Below, piece after piece: positions 1 to 11,142 of a stretch of 64,000 bases of DNA. The translations under genes were made by a program, and so were the position numbers. A model generated the notes under the pieces. It saw nothing but the letters and a program-made list of their open reading frames with translations. It had not been told where the DNA came from and did no database searches. Source of the DNA: Pollenia angustigena (lineage: Eukaryota > Arthropoda > Insecta > Diptera > Polleniidae); assembly GCA_930367215.1 (NCBI GenBank), contig OV884056.1, positions 91,275,285-91,339,284 on the forward strand. Direction: 5' to 3'. Every line of letters starts with the position of its first letter. The first letter of the stretch is position 1.

Positions 1-128
1 TATTGTCCACAGGCAGCACAATTTCGGCACAGATTGTCGCAAATTAAAAAATATTGACCGTTCACACTATCGGCACATGAAATAAGACAAAAATTGGTAC
101 ATTGCGCCGATAGTGGGATCTTAGCTTA
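1..128. mobile_element. terminal fragment of the CCCACTATCGG inverted-repeat element family
   Basis: The sequence ending CGATAGTGGGATCTTAGC matches the terminal inverted repeats of the complete copy at 36090-37332, including the CAATGTACC and CACATGAAAT-like subterminal blocks. The rest of this copy is cut by the window edge. Confidence 0.75.
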
Positions 129-2011
129 AGACTTATAAGCAACAGTTCTACTTGTAACAATATCAAAGTTTAAACAAAACACATCAACAATAAACAGTGG
201 GTTTATCTCATTTTACATTCTCCTCTAATATCTGGTTTAATATCTTTAGTTTTTCTAAAATCTTTATGGATGAAGTTTCCTGATGATCTGGCCTAAGCAA
301 CCAGTGAAATGCGCATAGGAATAGCTTATCCCATCAACAATAAATTTCAAGTGTTTTTATCAAGAATAAAAACTGGGAATTAGGCACGAATAACGAAATC
401 TTTTGAAATTAAAATTTTGTATTCCCAAAAATTGAAATTACTCTTTGTTTAAGAATCTTTTTAAAATATAAGTTTTAATACATAATACTTCCTTCCATAT
501 TACTTTAAAAGAATACATTAAACTGTTTTATTTTGTAATGAGTTTAATTTTCTTCATGAATTAATTTGTTTTAATTCTTATACATAAACATTAAATTATA
601 ATTATATGAATTTTAAAATTGGCTTTTATATATGAAATCCCGATTCGTCCCGGGATCCCTTTTTTTAATTAAAAATCCCGAATCCCGGGTCCACACCTAT
701 ACACCACATATCGTCTAGGTCCACTTCCTCAATTTCTGGCTATAGGAAGTCCGTTATCATCCGCAATTGTGTACCTCTCAATAATCGAAGTTGTCAAATA
801 CTGAAACAAAGATAGGTCAATTTAAGTTGCGCAAAAAACTTGACGTTAAGGTCATGGATTATGGTTTTACCACCCTTTATTATATATTTATCAATTTAAA
901 AATAAAATACATAAATTATTTCGCTTAATTTCTTCGACCTTCTCAATATTATTTCCTTTTTTTGAAATATAAAAAAACCAAAAAATCCCTGAAGAAGCTA
1001 TTTATTGAGATAGCGAAATATTGGATAAATTTTAAATAAATATTCTTTATATAAAACGGACCTTGAGCGTGAGAAATTATTGAAAGGAAATAAAATACAT
1101 ATTTACATTTAAGATAAATTCATAGTGACATTGTTGATTTCTGGAATAAAAGGTGATGAAGGTTGTTATGCTGAACGTTCTATAAAATTTTGTTTCCTTA
1201 GATAAAAAAGATTTTTCGAAAGGAAATTGGTACTAGGTGGTAACTAAAAGTGGTCTCAATCTTTACACTTATCGTTTTGCACAAAAATTCTAATAGGTCG
1301 AAGTTCTTATTTTATTGTATAGTAATAAAACACTAATAAGAACATTTTTAAATGCTGCTTTCTATTCTTTTATCATACAAACCGATACAAGTACCCATAC
1401 AAGTAACTAAGTATCGATACTTTCTTTTCGATTCTAAGTAGGTATCGATACTTTACGAGCGATACCACATCGAGTAAAAGTATCGATACCTTAGAGGTAT
1501 CGTTTCATCCCTAATAATTATAGGGTGTACGGAGCACTTTATCCTTGAAAGTTGGTACGCTCTAATGAACAGACAACAAGCCAGCTGGACAGACGGACGT
1601 TGTTAGATCGACTCAGAAAGTAATACTGAGGCTAGCGGTATAATCAAAAGTCTAAAGTCTAACCATCATCAGAGCTATATTTGTCCATATACTTTAATCC
1701 AAATTTTTCTGCGGTATGATTTATAAGCGACTGAAGTAACACTTTAGGTGAAACTTCAATTATTATTATGAAAAATGAAGAAGAGGAAGAAATGGCAGTT
1801 TTTCCACTTTGAGTCCAGTTTTTTTTAACGATGTTTCATTCGCCACGATAAATAGAATTTCATTTTGGAAAAAAAGTAATTTCCCGCTTTTTCAGGAATC
1901 AAAAAAGTGCGGAAAAACAAAAGCTCTGTTTATAATAAAACGCCGTTAGTGCAGTAAAGTGTTGGCAACCCCTAAAAACCCAATTTTAAGTTTTGATGTT
2001 TCTAAGATACC
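129..2011. other. AT-rich non-coding stretch
   Basis: No gene was seen. A short inverted repeat of ATCCCGATTC / GAATCCCGGG type lies at about 637-690, and a cluster of GTATCGATAC palindromes lies at 1411-1489. This is probably the large first intron of cry. Confidence 0.5.
1411..1489. promoter_or_regulatory. cluster of GTATCGATAC palindromes (DRE-like)
   Basis: Exact GTATCGATAC occurs at 1411-1420, 1442-1451 and 1480-1489, with partial copies at 1383 and 1497. The core TATCGATA is the DREF binding site in Drosophila. Whether this is a functional element or part of a repeat cannot be told from the sequence. Confidence 0.35.
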
Positions 2012-2211
2012 AAGGTGAATTACCTACAGGTGGTATCAAAACGGCATCTGATTTTGACAGTTCAAGCTTATTTGTTTTGATTTGTAAGTGTTTAAGAATG
2101 GTTCACATTTCGAGCTATAAGCACTTACAATGCAATGCAAGAAAACCTATGTTGTTTCTGTTGTTGTTGGGTTTTTGTAGTCCCGACATCACCTGTAGCT
2201 GAATTCGCCTT
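2012..2211. mobile_element. MITE with AAGGTGAATT-type inverted termini
   Basis: The left end AAGGTGAATTACCTACAGGT mirrors the right end ACCTGTAGCTGAATTCGCCTT imperfectly. It is about 200 bp with no credible coding content. A small palindrome of related sequence lies at 28089-28140. Confidence 0.6.
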
Positions 2212-2514
2212 GTAAGATACAAAAAGTTGTCACTCGATGTTCTTTGACTGTAATTTTATTCAAATAATGAAAAACTTAAGTTTTGCTTTTGGATTCTGTG
2301 TATTTGATGTCCAAATTTTTTTTAATATATAATAGAAAAAACGATATTGGCCAAGTGGCCACCTCTTTTACTAATGAACATACAGGCATTTTCCATTATT
2401 ATTGTCAAAACTTTCGGCGATATGTTCCCGAATTCTTGACGTATATTCTTACTGAGAACTTGGAGGAGTCTAAGACTTGTTGACATAGACTTGTGACTTC
2501 AAGAAATCGCACGA

Positions 2515-2843
2515 AAAGAAGTCTAGAAAAGTTAAATCGGGCGATCTTGTCGGATAGTGCAAACTACAAAACGAGACTAGGCGACCCGGAAAAACAGCTC
2601 TCAGAATTTCGGTTTCAGGTCGTTTAGTATGCGCCGTGGCTTAATCTTTTATTTCTCCAGTTCAAATTCGCCTAGTTGAGGAGAATGTCGTTGAGCATGT
2701 CTCTGTACCTGAGGCGTTTTCAAAAAATAAGCATCGATGGCACCTCCAGCGTAAACACCACATAATACTGTAACTTTTAGCGGGTGTAATGACTCATGGG
2801 GTGTTATACGCGGTTTTCCGAAGAAATAATTTAGCTTATTCAA
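2515..2843 (-). pseudogene. mariner-superfamily transposase fragment
   Basis: The - strand encodes HPLKVTVLCGVYAGGAID followed, in another frame, by RSPDLTFLDFF. These match the central and third-Asp regions of Tc1/mariner DDD transposases also seen at 46.7 and 58.1 kb. It is truncated and frameshifted. Confidence 0.75.
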
Positions 2844-3159
2844 GTATACACAGATACACGGATACGCTGTGCTAACACCACCGACAAATTATTTCAAAAA
2901 ACAAAATTTAAATAATTATTCCGTGTTCTTGAGGAGTATTGCGGTCTATTTCTTATTGACGTGAATGTTGTATCTCTTTACTTTCCAAAAACATATGTTC
3001 ATATATTTACATAAGTATATCAGGAGATTTAAGAATTTATGCATTCCCAGCGATAACTAGCATGAGTAAAGGAGCTTAATATAAGGCATTATTTAGCAGA
3101 CCCAAGTCCTCCTCGCCGTATTCCATACGTATTAATTTTTACACAGGTTGTCATTGGGA

Positions 3160-3450
3160 AGAGGAAGCACTTCCACAATCCCTTTAATAACAACTTTGTT
3201 TCCTTCCCAAGAAGGGAGTAAGGAAGGTCACTAAAAAAACTGAACAACTTCCTTTCTCCCTTCTTAAAACATACTCCCGGTATGTGTTTTGATTGTTTTG
3301 GATGGTCTTTCTAAAAGAAATGTATACCTTCTAGAAGGCATACTTCTGAAGGCAGGATATAATACGAAGCAAATCTTTTAGAAATGAGTATAGAGGGATT
3401 CATAAAGGCCTGCCACTTGTGGTTTTTCAATATTTACCGCTGGGTTAGAA
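3160..3450. repeat. dispersed repeat, copy 1 (shared with 37600-37845)
   Basis: Blocks TTTCCTTCCCAAG, TATACCTTCTAGAAG and ATATTTACCGCTGGGT occur in the same order in both places. It is truncated here and lies in the intron just before cry exon 2. Confidence 0.65.
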
Positions 3451-3577
3451 AAGATATTATTTTCTATGTGTTAGATTTTAATGTTTTTTTTTTTAATTGT
3501 AGCTAAAATATAGAGTTTTGAATCCATTTATGTATTTAATTTTATGTGACAATAAAAATTTGTTTTTACTTTTTCAG

Positions 3578-3921
3578 GCACCCAATCGGTTGGCTACAAT
3601 CGTTTAAAGTTTTTGTTGGACTCCCTAAAAGACATACACGACCAACTGCAAAATGCCAGTTTAAGTTTGGGCCGTCTATATCTACTGCAAGGAAGTCCTG
3701 TTCAAATATTTCATCGTCTTCATGAACAATGTGGCATTAAGAAGTTATGTTTTGAACAGGATTGTGAACCGATTTGGAATAGACGGGATAATGCTGTGAA
3801 GAAACTTTGTCATGACTTGGGTATAACATGCATTGAAAGAATCTCCCATACACTATGGGATCCGAAGAGAGTTATTGACACTAACGGTGGAATACCACCG
3901 CTGACTTATCAAATGTTTTTG
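3578..3921 (+). CDS. cry: cry coding exon 2 (photolyase-homology domain, N-terminal part)
   Basis: The acceptor is TTTTCAG just before 3578, and the donor is GTAAAT at 3922. The first two bases complete a glycine codon from the upstream exon. The exon encodes [12 protein letters not shown] through TYQMFL. It carries the conserved [13 protein letters not shown] block and the [18 protein letters not shown] stretch of the alpha/beta domain. Confidence 0.95.
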
Positions 3922-6162
3922 GTAAATATTTAAGAGTTAATAAAGTTTGATCATTTTAATAAAAAAAAAATATTTATTCCGCTTAGCATACAGTACAAAT
4001 AATTGGCTTACCTCCACGTCCGGTGCCAAATCCGGATTGGTCAGATGTCAAATTTCACAAACTAAGTGAAAAACTTTTAATGGATTTAAAAGTTTTTTTA
4101 GAGGTACCATTTTCATTAGAATTATTAAACACTTTTTATACTCTCCACCAACAGTAGGCATTTGTCATTCCGCTTGAAACTTTTAACATTATAATGTAAG
4201 ATCCTTTTAAGTACATAAAAAGTTCTGGATCCTTGAGAAATTTTAATTCGATTTAGCCTTTTCCCTCTGTCTATTTGAACGTGCTAACTTCCAAACGACT
4301 TAACAACAAAAAACAACAAGAATCAAATTGTCTTTAGTTCTTTCAAGCAGGCTGAAATTTAAATTTATTACAATCGGCTAATTAGGAAAAGAGAGAGAGA
4401 GAGAGAGACCCAAATGTAGACCAACCTCCGTAAAAAAGTTACTATTTTCATTCTGTTTACACAATGTTTACTGTTTAAGACCAACAATAGTTTTTATTCC
4501 AATAAAATAAATGTAAACCAGCCTTCTTGGATAGGCGCTACATCGTAAAAACTCTGATTTAATAACACCATGTAATTTTCTGATGATTAGTACATATAAA
4601 GCAGGCTTCCAAAAAGCACTTTTAAACGCTAAGAAATTATATTATTTATTGGTCCTGTTAAGTTTTTTTTAACAAGGAATCACTGTTTTTTACTCGAAAA
4701 ACAATTTAACCTAAGTCCCATAGTCCTTAGTCCTAAAACTTAAACGAATCATGTTATTTTGGTGAAACTGGATCCAATTAAGTTGTATACGACTAGGAAT
4801 AAAATCATAAGACCGTGTGATGATCGATGCATAACTGACCATACCTGGTCCTACATAAAGCGTACTCTCGAAACATACATTAGTATGCCTGAACCCGGTA
4901 CGAATCATAATAATAAGAGGTCAGATTTGATCAAGATTGGTTCCTGAAATATTCGAACTCTCGGTGGAGGTTATCAAAGATTCGGCACAGCCGAATATTG
5001 AAGTCTTATATGTTGTGTATTATTACTTTCTCTCAGTTTCCCACTCCGGAAGACTTTAATGTATATCCCGATAACTTGAGTTATTTGGCCAAAGTCAAAT
5101 GGATTGGCGGTGAGACACAGGCTTTGTTACATTTGCATCAACGTCTAAAGGTAGAAGAGAATGCCTTTAAATGTGGGTATTATCTTCCTAACCAGGCTAA
5201 GCCGAATATTTTGGAATCTCCCAAGTCCATGAGCGCCCATTTAAGATTTGGCTGCTTGTCTGTGCGCAAGTTCTATTGGGATGTCCATGATCTCTTCAAA
5301 AATGTACAGCTACAAGCAGCAGGATTAGGCCTCCAAATGTCCGGTGGAGCCCATATAACTGGCCAGTTGATATGGCGGGAATATTTCTACACCATGTCTG
5401 TAAATAATCCAAACTATGATCGTATGGAAGATAATGAAATCTGTTTGAACATACCCTGGGCTCAGCCCAATCACGAGCAGTTGAATCGCTGGACAATGGG
5501 TCAAACGGGATTTCCCTTAATCGATGCCGCCATGCGGCAACTATTGGCAGAAGGTTGGCTACATCATACTTTGCGCAATACGGTAGCAACTTTTCTGACA
5601 CGCGGTGGCCTTTGGCAAAATTGGGAACAAGGTTTGAAATATTTTTTAAAGTATCTTTTGGATGCTGATTGGTCCGTATGTGCCGGGAATTGGATGTGGG
5701 TTAGTTCTTCGGCTTTCGAACGTTTACTTGATTCATCATTGGTCACATGCCCGGTGGCTTTGGCTAAGAGATTAGATCCCTTGGGTCAATATATAAAACA
5801 ATATGTACCTGAGCTATCTAAAGTACCTAAAGAATATATGTGAGTATAATTCAGAAATGTTTTTTCGGCGATAAACAAAATTAAAACTTAAACCTTACTT
5901 TCTTAATATATATTTGATTAATTTTAATAGCCACGAACCCTGGCGCATGCCTTTAGAAATTCAAGAGCAAGCGGAATGTTTGGTTGGTGTCCACTATCCG
6001 GAACGTTTGATTGATTTGAGTGTTGCCTCTCAGCGTAATATGTTGGCTATGCGAACACTACGTAACTCATTAATAGCCGAAGGAGCTCCCGACGAGGGAC
6101 CACCACATTGTCGACCCTCAAATGAGGAAGAAATACGAAATTTCTTTTGGTTGGCAGATTAA
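3578..6162 (+). CDS. cry: cryptochrome (type 1, Drosophila-like blue-light photoreceptor), 3' four coding exons
   Basis: This is the flavin-binding circadian photoreceptor that triggers light-dependent Timeless degradation in flies. Coding exons are 3578-3921, 3987-4103, 5037-5839 and 5931-6162, with GT/AG junctions and a continuous frame across them. They encode about 498 residues of a protein that is normally near 540. The missing N-terminus (start of the photolyase alpha/beta domain) must lie on an exon left of the window; none was found in 1-3577. The electron-transfer tryptophans are all visible: [17 protein letters not shown] and CAGNW, corresponding to W342, W394/W397 and W420 of the Drosophila protein. 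The flavin-pocket GWLHHTLRN and the C-terminal FFW tail motif are also present. The protein ends NFFWLAD, slightly shorter than the Drosophila tail. Identification is by recognition of the family sequence. No frameshift or stop was seen in the exons. Confidence 0.96.
3987..4103 (+). CDS. cry: cry coding exon 3
   Basis: This is a 39-codon, phase-0 exon after acceptor CTTAG, ending GAG before GTACCA. It starts [12 protein letters not shown], the well-conserved linker start. It then runs through a variable stretch, as expected for the inter-domain linker of insect type 1 cryptochromes. It is too short for simple reading-frame detection and was found from the frame and splice signals. Confidence 0.93.
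4138..5000. mobile_element. dispersed repeat family A inside cry intron
   Basis: It starts with CTCTCCACCAACAG and ends TCAAAGATTCGGCACAGCCG, shared with copies at 17797-18723 and 49483-50082. It fills most of the 933-bp intron between cry exons 3 and 4. No protein is recognised. The family resembles an abundant interspersed repeat of higher flies; its class is not determined. Confidence 0.7.
4391..4408. repeat. (GA)n microsatellite
   Basis: A short GAGAGA run of about 18 bases lies in the cry intron within the family A repeat. Confidence 0.8.
5037..5839 (+). CDS. cry: cry coding exon 4 (FAD-binding helical domain)
   Basis: The acceptor is TCTCAG and the donor GTGAGT at 5840. The exon opens [10 protein letters not shown] and carries most of the FAD-binding domain: [57 protein letters not shown], and the [11 protein letters not shown] segment with the terminal Trp of the electron chain. 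An in-frame ATG at 4998 lies in intron sequence and is not a real start. Confidence 0.96.
5931..6162 (+). CDS. cry: cry last coding exon (C-terminal tail)
   Basis: The acceptor is TTTTAATAG. The first base completes an isoleucine codon, giving PKEYI then HEPWRMP. The exon contains [11 protein letters not shown] and the light-signalling tail with [10 protein letters not shown] and FFW. The stop TAA is at 6160-6162. This splice junction replaces an in-frame stop that would be read if exon 4 were extended. Confidence 0.95.
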
Positions 6163-6228
6163 AATTGAAACAACGCGAACAATTAAATAAGAAAATCTTT
6201 TACAAATGGCTCAAATTTATTACGGCCA

Positions 6229-6234
6229 AATAAA
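6229..6234 (+). promoter_or_regulatory. candidate cry polyadenylation signal
   Basis: A canonical AATAAA lies 67 bases after the cry stop codon and just before a foldback element at 6239. If used, it gives a very short 3' UTR. Other AATAAA-like runs nearby (for example 6183-6190) could serve instead. Confidence 0.5.
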
Positions 6235-6238
6235 TAAC

Positions 6239-6729
6239 TACACCCAGAGAAAAAACATGTTTAAATATGGTCACCTCCAACCAAACTATTTTTAAAAACA
6301 ATTTTAAACATATTTTGTTTAATATAACCATATTATTGTCAGCGGTAACCATATTATGGTTAAATTAGGCCTCCATCAAGAAGCCCCAACCCTATTATTG
6401 TTGCCTCCAAACATGGTATGATCAATATTAACTAAAATCTGTTTAAAACTAACAATAGCATGGTTGGTTTTCAATCATATTATGTTGCTCTTGAAAAAGA
6501 GGAAAATACTATTGTAAATTTAAAAACAAATTATTGTCATATTTAACCAAAACATTTTTAGAGGCAACCATAATATGGTTGTGGGTTCTTGATGGAGGAC
6601 TAATTTAACCATAATATGGCTGTCGCTGACAATTATATGGTTATATTAACCATAATATGTTTAAAATTTTCTTTAAAAATAGTTTGGTTGGAGGTGACCA
6701 TATTTAAACATGTTTTTTCTCTACGTGTA
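6239..6729. mobile_element. foldback/MITE with about 240-bp inverted arms
   Basis: The left TACACCCAGAGAAAAAACAT is mirrored by the right end ATGTTTTTTCTCTACGTGTA. Nearly the whole 491 bp folds on itself through CCTCCAACCAAAC and CCATATTATGG blocks. It is non-coding and sits just beyond the cry polyA signal. Confidence 0.85.
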
Positions 6730-7181
6730 TTTATTATATATCTACCCATTCCAAATTTATCATAAAATAAATAAAATATTCTTAGTAGAGTGTTGTAATG
6801 GTGTAGTTTTATTTAATCCACAGAATTTGGGGACGATATCCTTCTATTTGTCAGGTTTGTCACATTTTTCTTTCACGGCCCTGTTCTAAAGGATACTAAG
6901 ATAAGGTATTTTGGAGCATGACAACTGTCCTGCTTAGTTGTTCTATTTGAGGTTGGACTAAAGCCAATCTTTGTTTTAAGCAGGGAATCGTAAATAGGTA
7001 AAGTAAAGTTAGTAAATTAAGTTTAAAGTTTTTAGCGGATTTTTTAATTGTTGAGGGAAAAAACCATTTCAATGTGATCACAATTGAAAACCAAGTTCGC
7101 ATCATAGCAGGGCTTTTCAGAATGTTAATTTTAGCATACACTGGATAATCAACCTTTTTTATATTGCAGTGAATTCCCGTG

Positions 7182-7362
7182 GCGCTACTCTCTATTGCGA
7201 TACGAAAGCAAATGGTAGCAAATCTAGTGATTGGTACTCATTACTATCAATTTGCTCCATATTTAATTTTTATTGCCAGTATTGCTTCATTTTAAAAAGA
7301 TTTTGCGAAAGAGATAGAAAGAATCAATCTGGGAATTCGCATCGCAATAGAGAGTAGCCCCC
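7182..7362. mobile_element. MITE family G, short copy (CTACTCTCTATTGCGA termini)
   Basis: The left GCTACTCTCTATTGCGAT mirrors the right ATCGCAATAGAGAGTAGC. It is related to a longer copy at 22916-23239, with a shared interior (AATTTTTATTGCCA). It is non-coding. Confidence 0.8.
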
Positions 7363-8880
7363 TGGATTTCAGCAGAGTTCAAAATTGACAAGGAGCTCGT
7401 GAGATCGCGGCTGGCGAGAGATCCACGAGAGCCAATAGCCTTGGGGACTTCGGTCTCAGTCTGAATATTGGTTGAGAACTGTTCAGGGATCCCATGGTTG
7501 TTGTGGTTTGAACCCAAAGTCAAAGAAAGAGAGATCTTTAAAATTCGGCTTTACATGCTGATTTTTCACCTTGAGGGGTAGTTTGGCTGCTGGGTGCTGT
7601 GCTATTTTAACAGTAATGCTTGCCTCCAAGCCTTAAAGGAGGTTTGATAGCTCCAGTCCCAAAAAAATAGCGATTATATTTAATTCTGTCGGGTTTTGCA
7701 CTCAACTTACTGCATGTGTGTGTCGGTGGCGCTCACGGACGGGGGGATTTGGCAAGAGCATTTTCTGTCGACAGGTCCTGAAACTCCCGTGAGATAGGCC
7801 ACTGAAGCTGGTACTCACTTAAATGTTTCGCATCATCCTACACACCGTATGGGGTATGCGGGAATCATTTTAATGATATTTTACCTTCTGGTGTTTCATC
7901 CTCCGGGGAATTCAAGTGCAGCCAATACTTATACTTCGGCAGTTATTCAAAAGTGAAAGATCTCTTAAGATCGTGGCTGAACAGAAATCCTATCTGGTAC
8001 CACCGAAGTCAAGAATGCCTGGTGCTTTGACACCAGTCTAACTATTGATTTAGCCTCCCAAAATCATGCTCTTTGTAAAAGAATGATTTTCGCCGCGGAA
8101 TGATTGAATTTGCAGAGAGCGTACTTTTCTTGAAACTTTTGATTTGGTGCATGACGTGCAGGAAATTGGGTATGAGGGGTGAAGACTTGAAGTTGGTGAA
8201 TGAATAAATGAATGGTCAAGAGAACGGGTATGAACGGTGAAGACTTGGAGTTGGTGAATGAAGGTCGAGAGAACGGGTATGAACGGTGAAGACTTACATT
8301 ATGGGAATGAGCGAAGAATCAAGGAACTGTGGATTAGGAAGAGTGGAATGTGTTAGTTGAGGGGTGAAGACTTGGATTTTGTGGGTGAATGAAAAGTTAA
8401 GGAACCGACGTTGATAAAGAGTGGAGTGCGTTGTTTGGATGGTGAAGGCCTGGATTTAGTGAGAGAATGAATTGTCGAGGAACCGAATGTGTTGGATGAA
8501 TTGTTAGACTTGGATTCGGTAAATGGATGAAGACCCCAGAGCCTAAGATTGCCACTCACATGATGTGAGCTGGCTGTTTCACCAAGAGTTATTTTCTCAT
8601 GGGAAAATGACTTAAGGGTTAACGTGGTGGCTATGGTATTAACCTAGAATCGCGAGACCGGAGTTCCTGAAATGCAAATAAGCTTTCCACTTGTGGAAAG
8701 TTCAAATTGTGAGGACGCATCATCCCTAGGTGCAGTTGCTATCCTAAAGATGCAACTGGAAACTTTAAAAATATTTTTTCCCAGAATTTTTTATTATAAC
8801 TGAACGTGCTGAGATCGGCCGTTATAATTAAGAAAGAAACTCGATTTTGAAAGACCCTGTGTTGTATAATTCTTATACAG
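7363..8880. repeat. unidentified higher-GC segment with imperfect about 50-bp tandem repeats
   Basis: This segment is visibly less AT-rich than its surroundings. From about 8168 to 8300 a unit containing GGGTATGAACGGTGAAGACT repeats about three times at 50-57 bp spacing. More diverged copies run to about 8560 (GGTGAAGACTTGGA). No protein domain is recognised. It may be the untranslated part of a retroelement or a satellite-like insertion. Confidence 0.45.
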
Positions 8881-9641
8881 ACTTGGTAAGTTTCCCAAAA
8901 GTTAATAAAACAATTTTTTTAATTTCTTCCTTTGTTGTTTGTTAATTTTATTTATCTATATTTGTTTAATAAATTTAAATAAATTGTTTATATTTTTTTT
9001 TTTGTTATTTTCTTTGTTTCTTTTTTTAATTAAAATGACAATTAATACGTTGTAATTTGTAATTAATTTTTTATGATAATTTTTGTTAATTAATTTTTTT
9101 TTTAATTTGTTAAATTTTTTTAATAAAATAATTTTAAGGGTTGAGTTCTTTAGTTTTAATTAAGTATCTAGATACTGACACATAAATTTTTTGTTTTCTT
9201 AATTAACATAAACTATTAAATTAAAAAGATAATTGTAATTATTACACATCTTTTTAGTAAAATTAAGTTATTGTTATATTTTTTTTTTTTTTACTTTTAA
9301 GCGAATAGAATATTAACTTTTTTTTAATATTTTTTAAATATATAATTAATTTTCTTTTAATCTATTTTTTTTATAGATTAAACATTAACATTTTCTCTTT
9401 TTTTTTAATTAAATATAATTTTTTTTTTTTTTTGCTTAGCAATGAATGTTCGTGTGTTGTGTTTTATTTGTGTACTTTTATTTTATTAATTATTTTTGTT
9501 TTAAGTGCAACAAATACCTGCAAGAGTTCAAGATGAGTTAACAGTGAGTGTTAATAAAATGGCACACTTTTTTAAGAAACAACAGAAGCGGAAAAACAAT
9601 TTAAGAACCGCCATGAGTTTTTTTTAATTAGAAGTGTGTTA
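8881..9641. other. very AT-rich low-complexity stretch
   Basis: Dominated by T runs and TTAAT motifs; no gene or element edge seen. Confidence 0.6.
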
Positions 9642-9720
9642 CAGTGTAATTTCCCTTAACGGACACCTTCTTTTAGTGAACACCCCCTTTCGACAGACAC
9701 AGTTGCCAGGTCCCTTAGCA
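9642..9720. mobile_element. single left end of a pogo/Tc1-like element
   Basis: After a TA dinucleotide the sequence CAGTGTAATTTCCCTTAACG resembles pogo/Tigger-type terminal repeats (compare the element at 25589). No matching right end was found, so this is a truncated relic. Confidence 0.45.
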
Positions 9721-10680
9721 CACCGTATTAATCATTTTTTGTGTGCACAAGAACGAAACGTTGGCAGAATAATTTACTTAAGTTCAACATATAAAATGCA
9801 ACAAGAACAATCAAAATGTCCCTAATTTATATGGCATTACTGCAATGATGTTAGACATCGCTATGCAAACTAATGTAATGTAATGTAATGCAGCAGTCTT
9901 CACGTTCCAAAATTGTTCGCCAATTAAAGCATTAATCAAAAATAAAATCAATTTTAATAAAAAATTTAATCGAATCAATTAAACGTTTCATCAAGTGAAT
10001 CAAATGTAATTAATTTTTTAATGAATAACAAGATTTTTTTAATTAAAATCAATTTCGCTATAGCGATGGTATTGCCGAATTTCGAAGCTCTATCTAATAT
10101 AGAACAGGACTAAGGTCGATCTCTCTTTTCTGCAGAGAATCGAAATAATACGAGGCTGCAGTTATGCGGGAAGAATAATCTGGTAAACACTGGCTTGAAT
10201 CAGGTCACTGGCTAAGGGTATCACAAAGGGACCGCTGTAAGGCATAAGGGAGCCGTCTTCATGTCGGCTGCCTATTGCAGCTAAACTAATCATGGCTTAT
10301 GAAGACGGTGTGTAAGAAAAGCATTGAGATCTTTTGAGAAAATATCCCCGTTGTACGGGTACATTTAAATGGTAACTTCGTTAGCCAGTCAAAAGAGACA
10401 ACGCTGTATTATTTAGTATGTCCAATAGGTTTTGATTACTTCGGTCTCCAAATCCAATCCATACAAAGGCGAAGTTAAAATAAAGATAAAATCCTTTCAA
10501 ACGAAATCAATCAGGTATGTGATAAAAACGATCGTTTTCAAAATGTTCGTTTTCAGCAGGTGTGATTAATTTTGACCGATTTTAAAATCCTTTTCTAAAG
10601 TAAAGTCTTAATTTGTTGTTGAAAATACAGTTCAATTAACATGTATAATATAAAATTCCAAAGAATATAGAAAAGAAAAA
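9721..10680. other. non-coding stretch, partly unidentified repeat
   Basis: A short TAATG microsatellite lies at about 9872-9890. A more GC-balanced block at 10080-10330 may be a fragment of a retroelement, but nothing is recognisable. No gene seen. Confidence 0.35.
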
Positions 10681-10689
10681 AGAGAAAAA

Positions 10690-10860
10690 TGTATTATCAG
10701 GGGTTTCATAGAAACCAATTTTATTGGAATTGGATTTGAAACCGACAAAAAAATACGTTGGTGTTATGAAATCCAATGTTGTCGGTTTTTTGTTCGAACT
10801 AAAATTAGTGTCGGTTTTAGGTGTCACAAAAACCAATGTAATCGGACTTTTATTGAAAAC
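10690..10860. repeat. short tandem repeats of a CCAATTTTATTGG-like unit
   Basis: Variants of CCAATGTTGTCGGTTTT and ACCAATGTAATCGG recur about every 50-60 bases with alternating spacing. The repetition also produces a repetitive - strand frame, which is not considered a gene. Confidence 0.5.
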
Positions 10861-11027
10861 AAGCCAACTAGATAGAAGTAAATAAAATTGATAAATTAGT
10901 AAAATAGTATTTTTGGCGTGTCCGGTAGTCTCCGGCAGCGGGCTGCTGCAAAATGGTAAAAGTGTTTTTCTCACTTCTTCTGCAAACAGCAAATAAGTAG
11001 CAACAGCAGTGGTCATTCTATCAGCCG

Positions 11028-11142
11028 AATTATGAATAAAAATTCCCCAGAAATTGTTTCCCTTTTCTCATTTTTACAATTGAATTTACATAGGAAAAAT
11101 GGGAAAAGGCAGAAAACTGCCGGGGAATTTTTATTCATAATT
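11028..11142. mobile_element. MITE, 115 bp
   Basis: The left AATTATGAATAAAAATTCCC mirrors the right GGGGAATTTTTATTCATAATT. Inner arms (CCCTTTTC / GGGAAAAGG) continue the hairpin. Confidence 0.85.

Noticed and set aside
1..3577. Search for the first cry coding exon
   Set aside because: No frame matching the conserved N-terminal photolyase start with a suitable donor was found; it is presumed to lie left of the window.
5296..5746. Open frames on the - strand opposite cry exon 4
   Set aside because: Shadows of a constrained coding exon; the + strand encodes the recognised cryptochrome.
6896..7141. 81-codon - strand frame with two hydrophobic stretches, just beyond cry
   Set aside because: No recognisable family, no splice or polyA context, and it abuts a MITE. 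It could be a terminal exon of an unknown gene, but nothing supports that here.
10636..11016. 126-codon - strand frame with internal repeats
   Set aside because: The repetition comes from a short tandem DNA repeat at 10690-10860, and the frame runs into the MITE region. It is not a credible protein.
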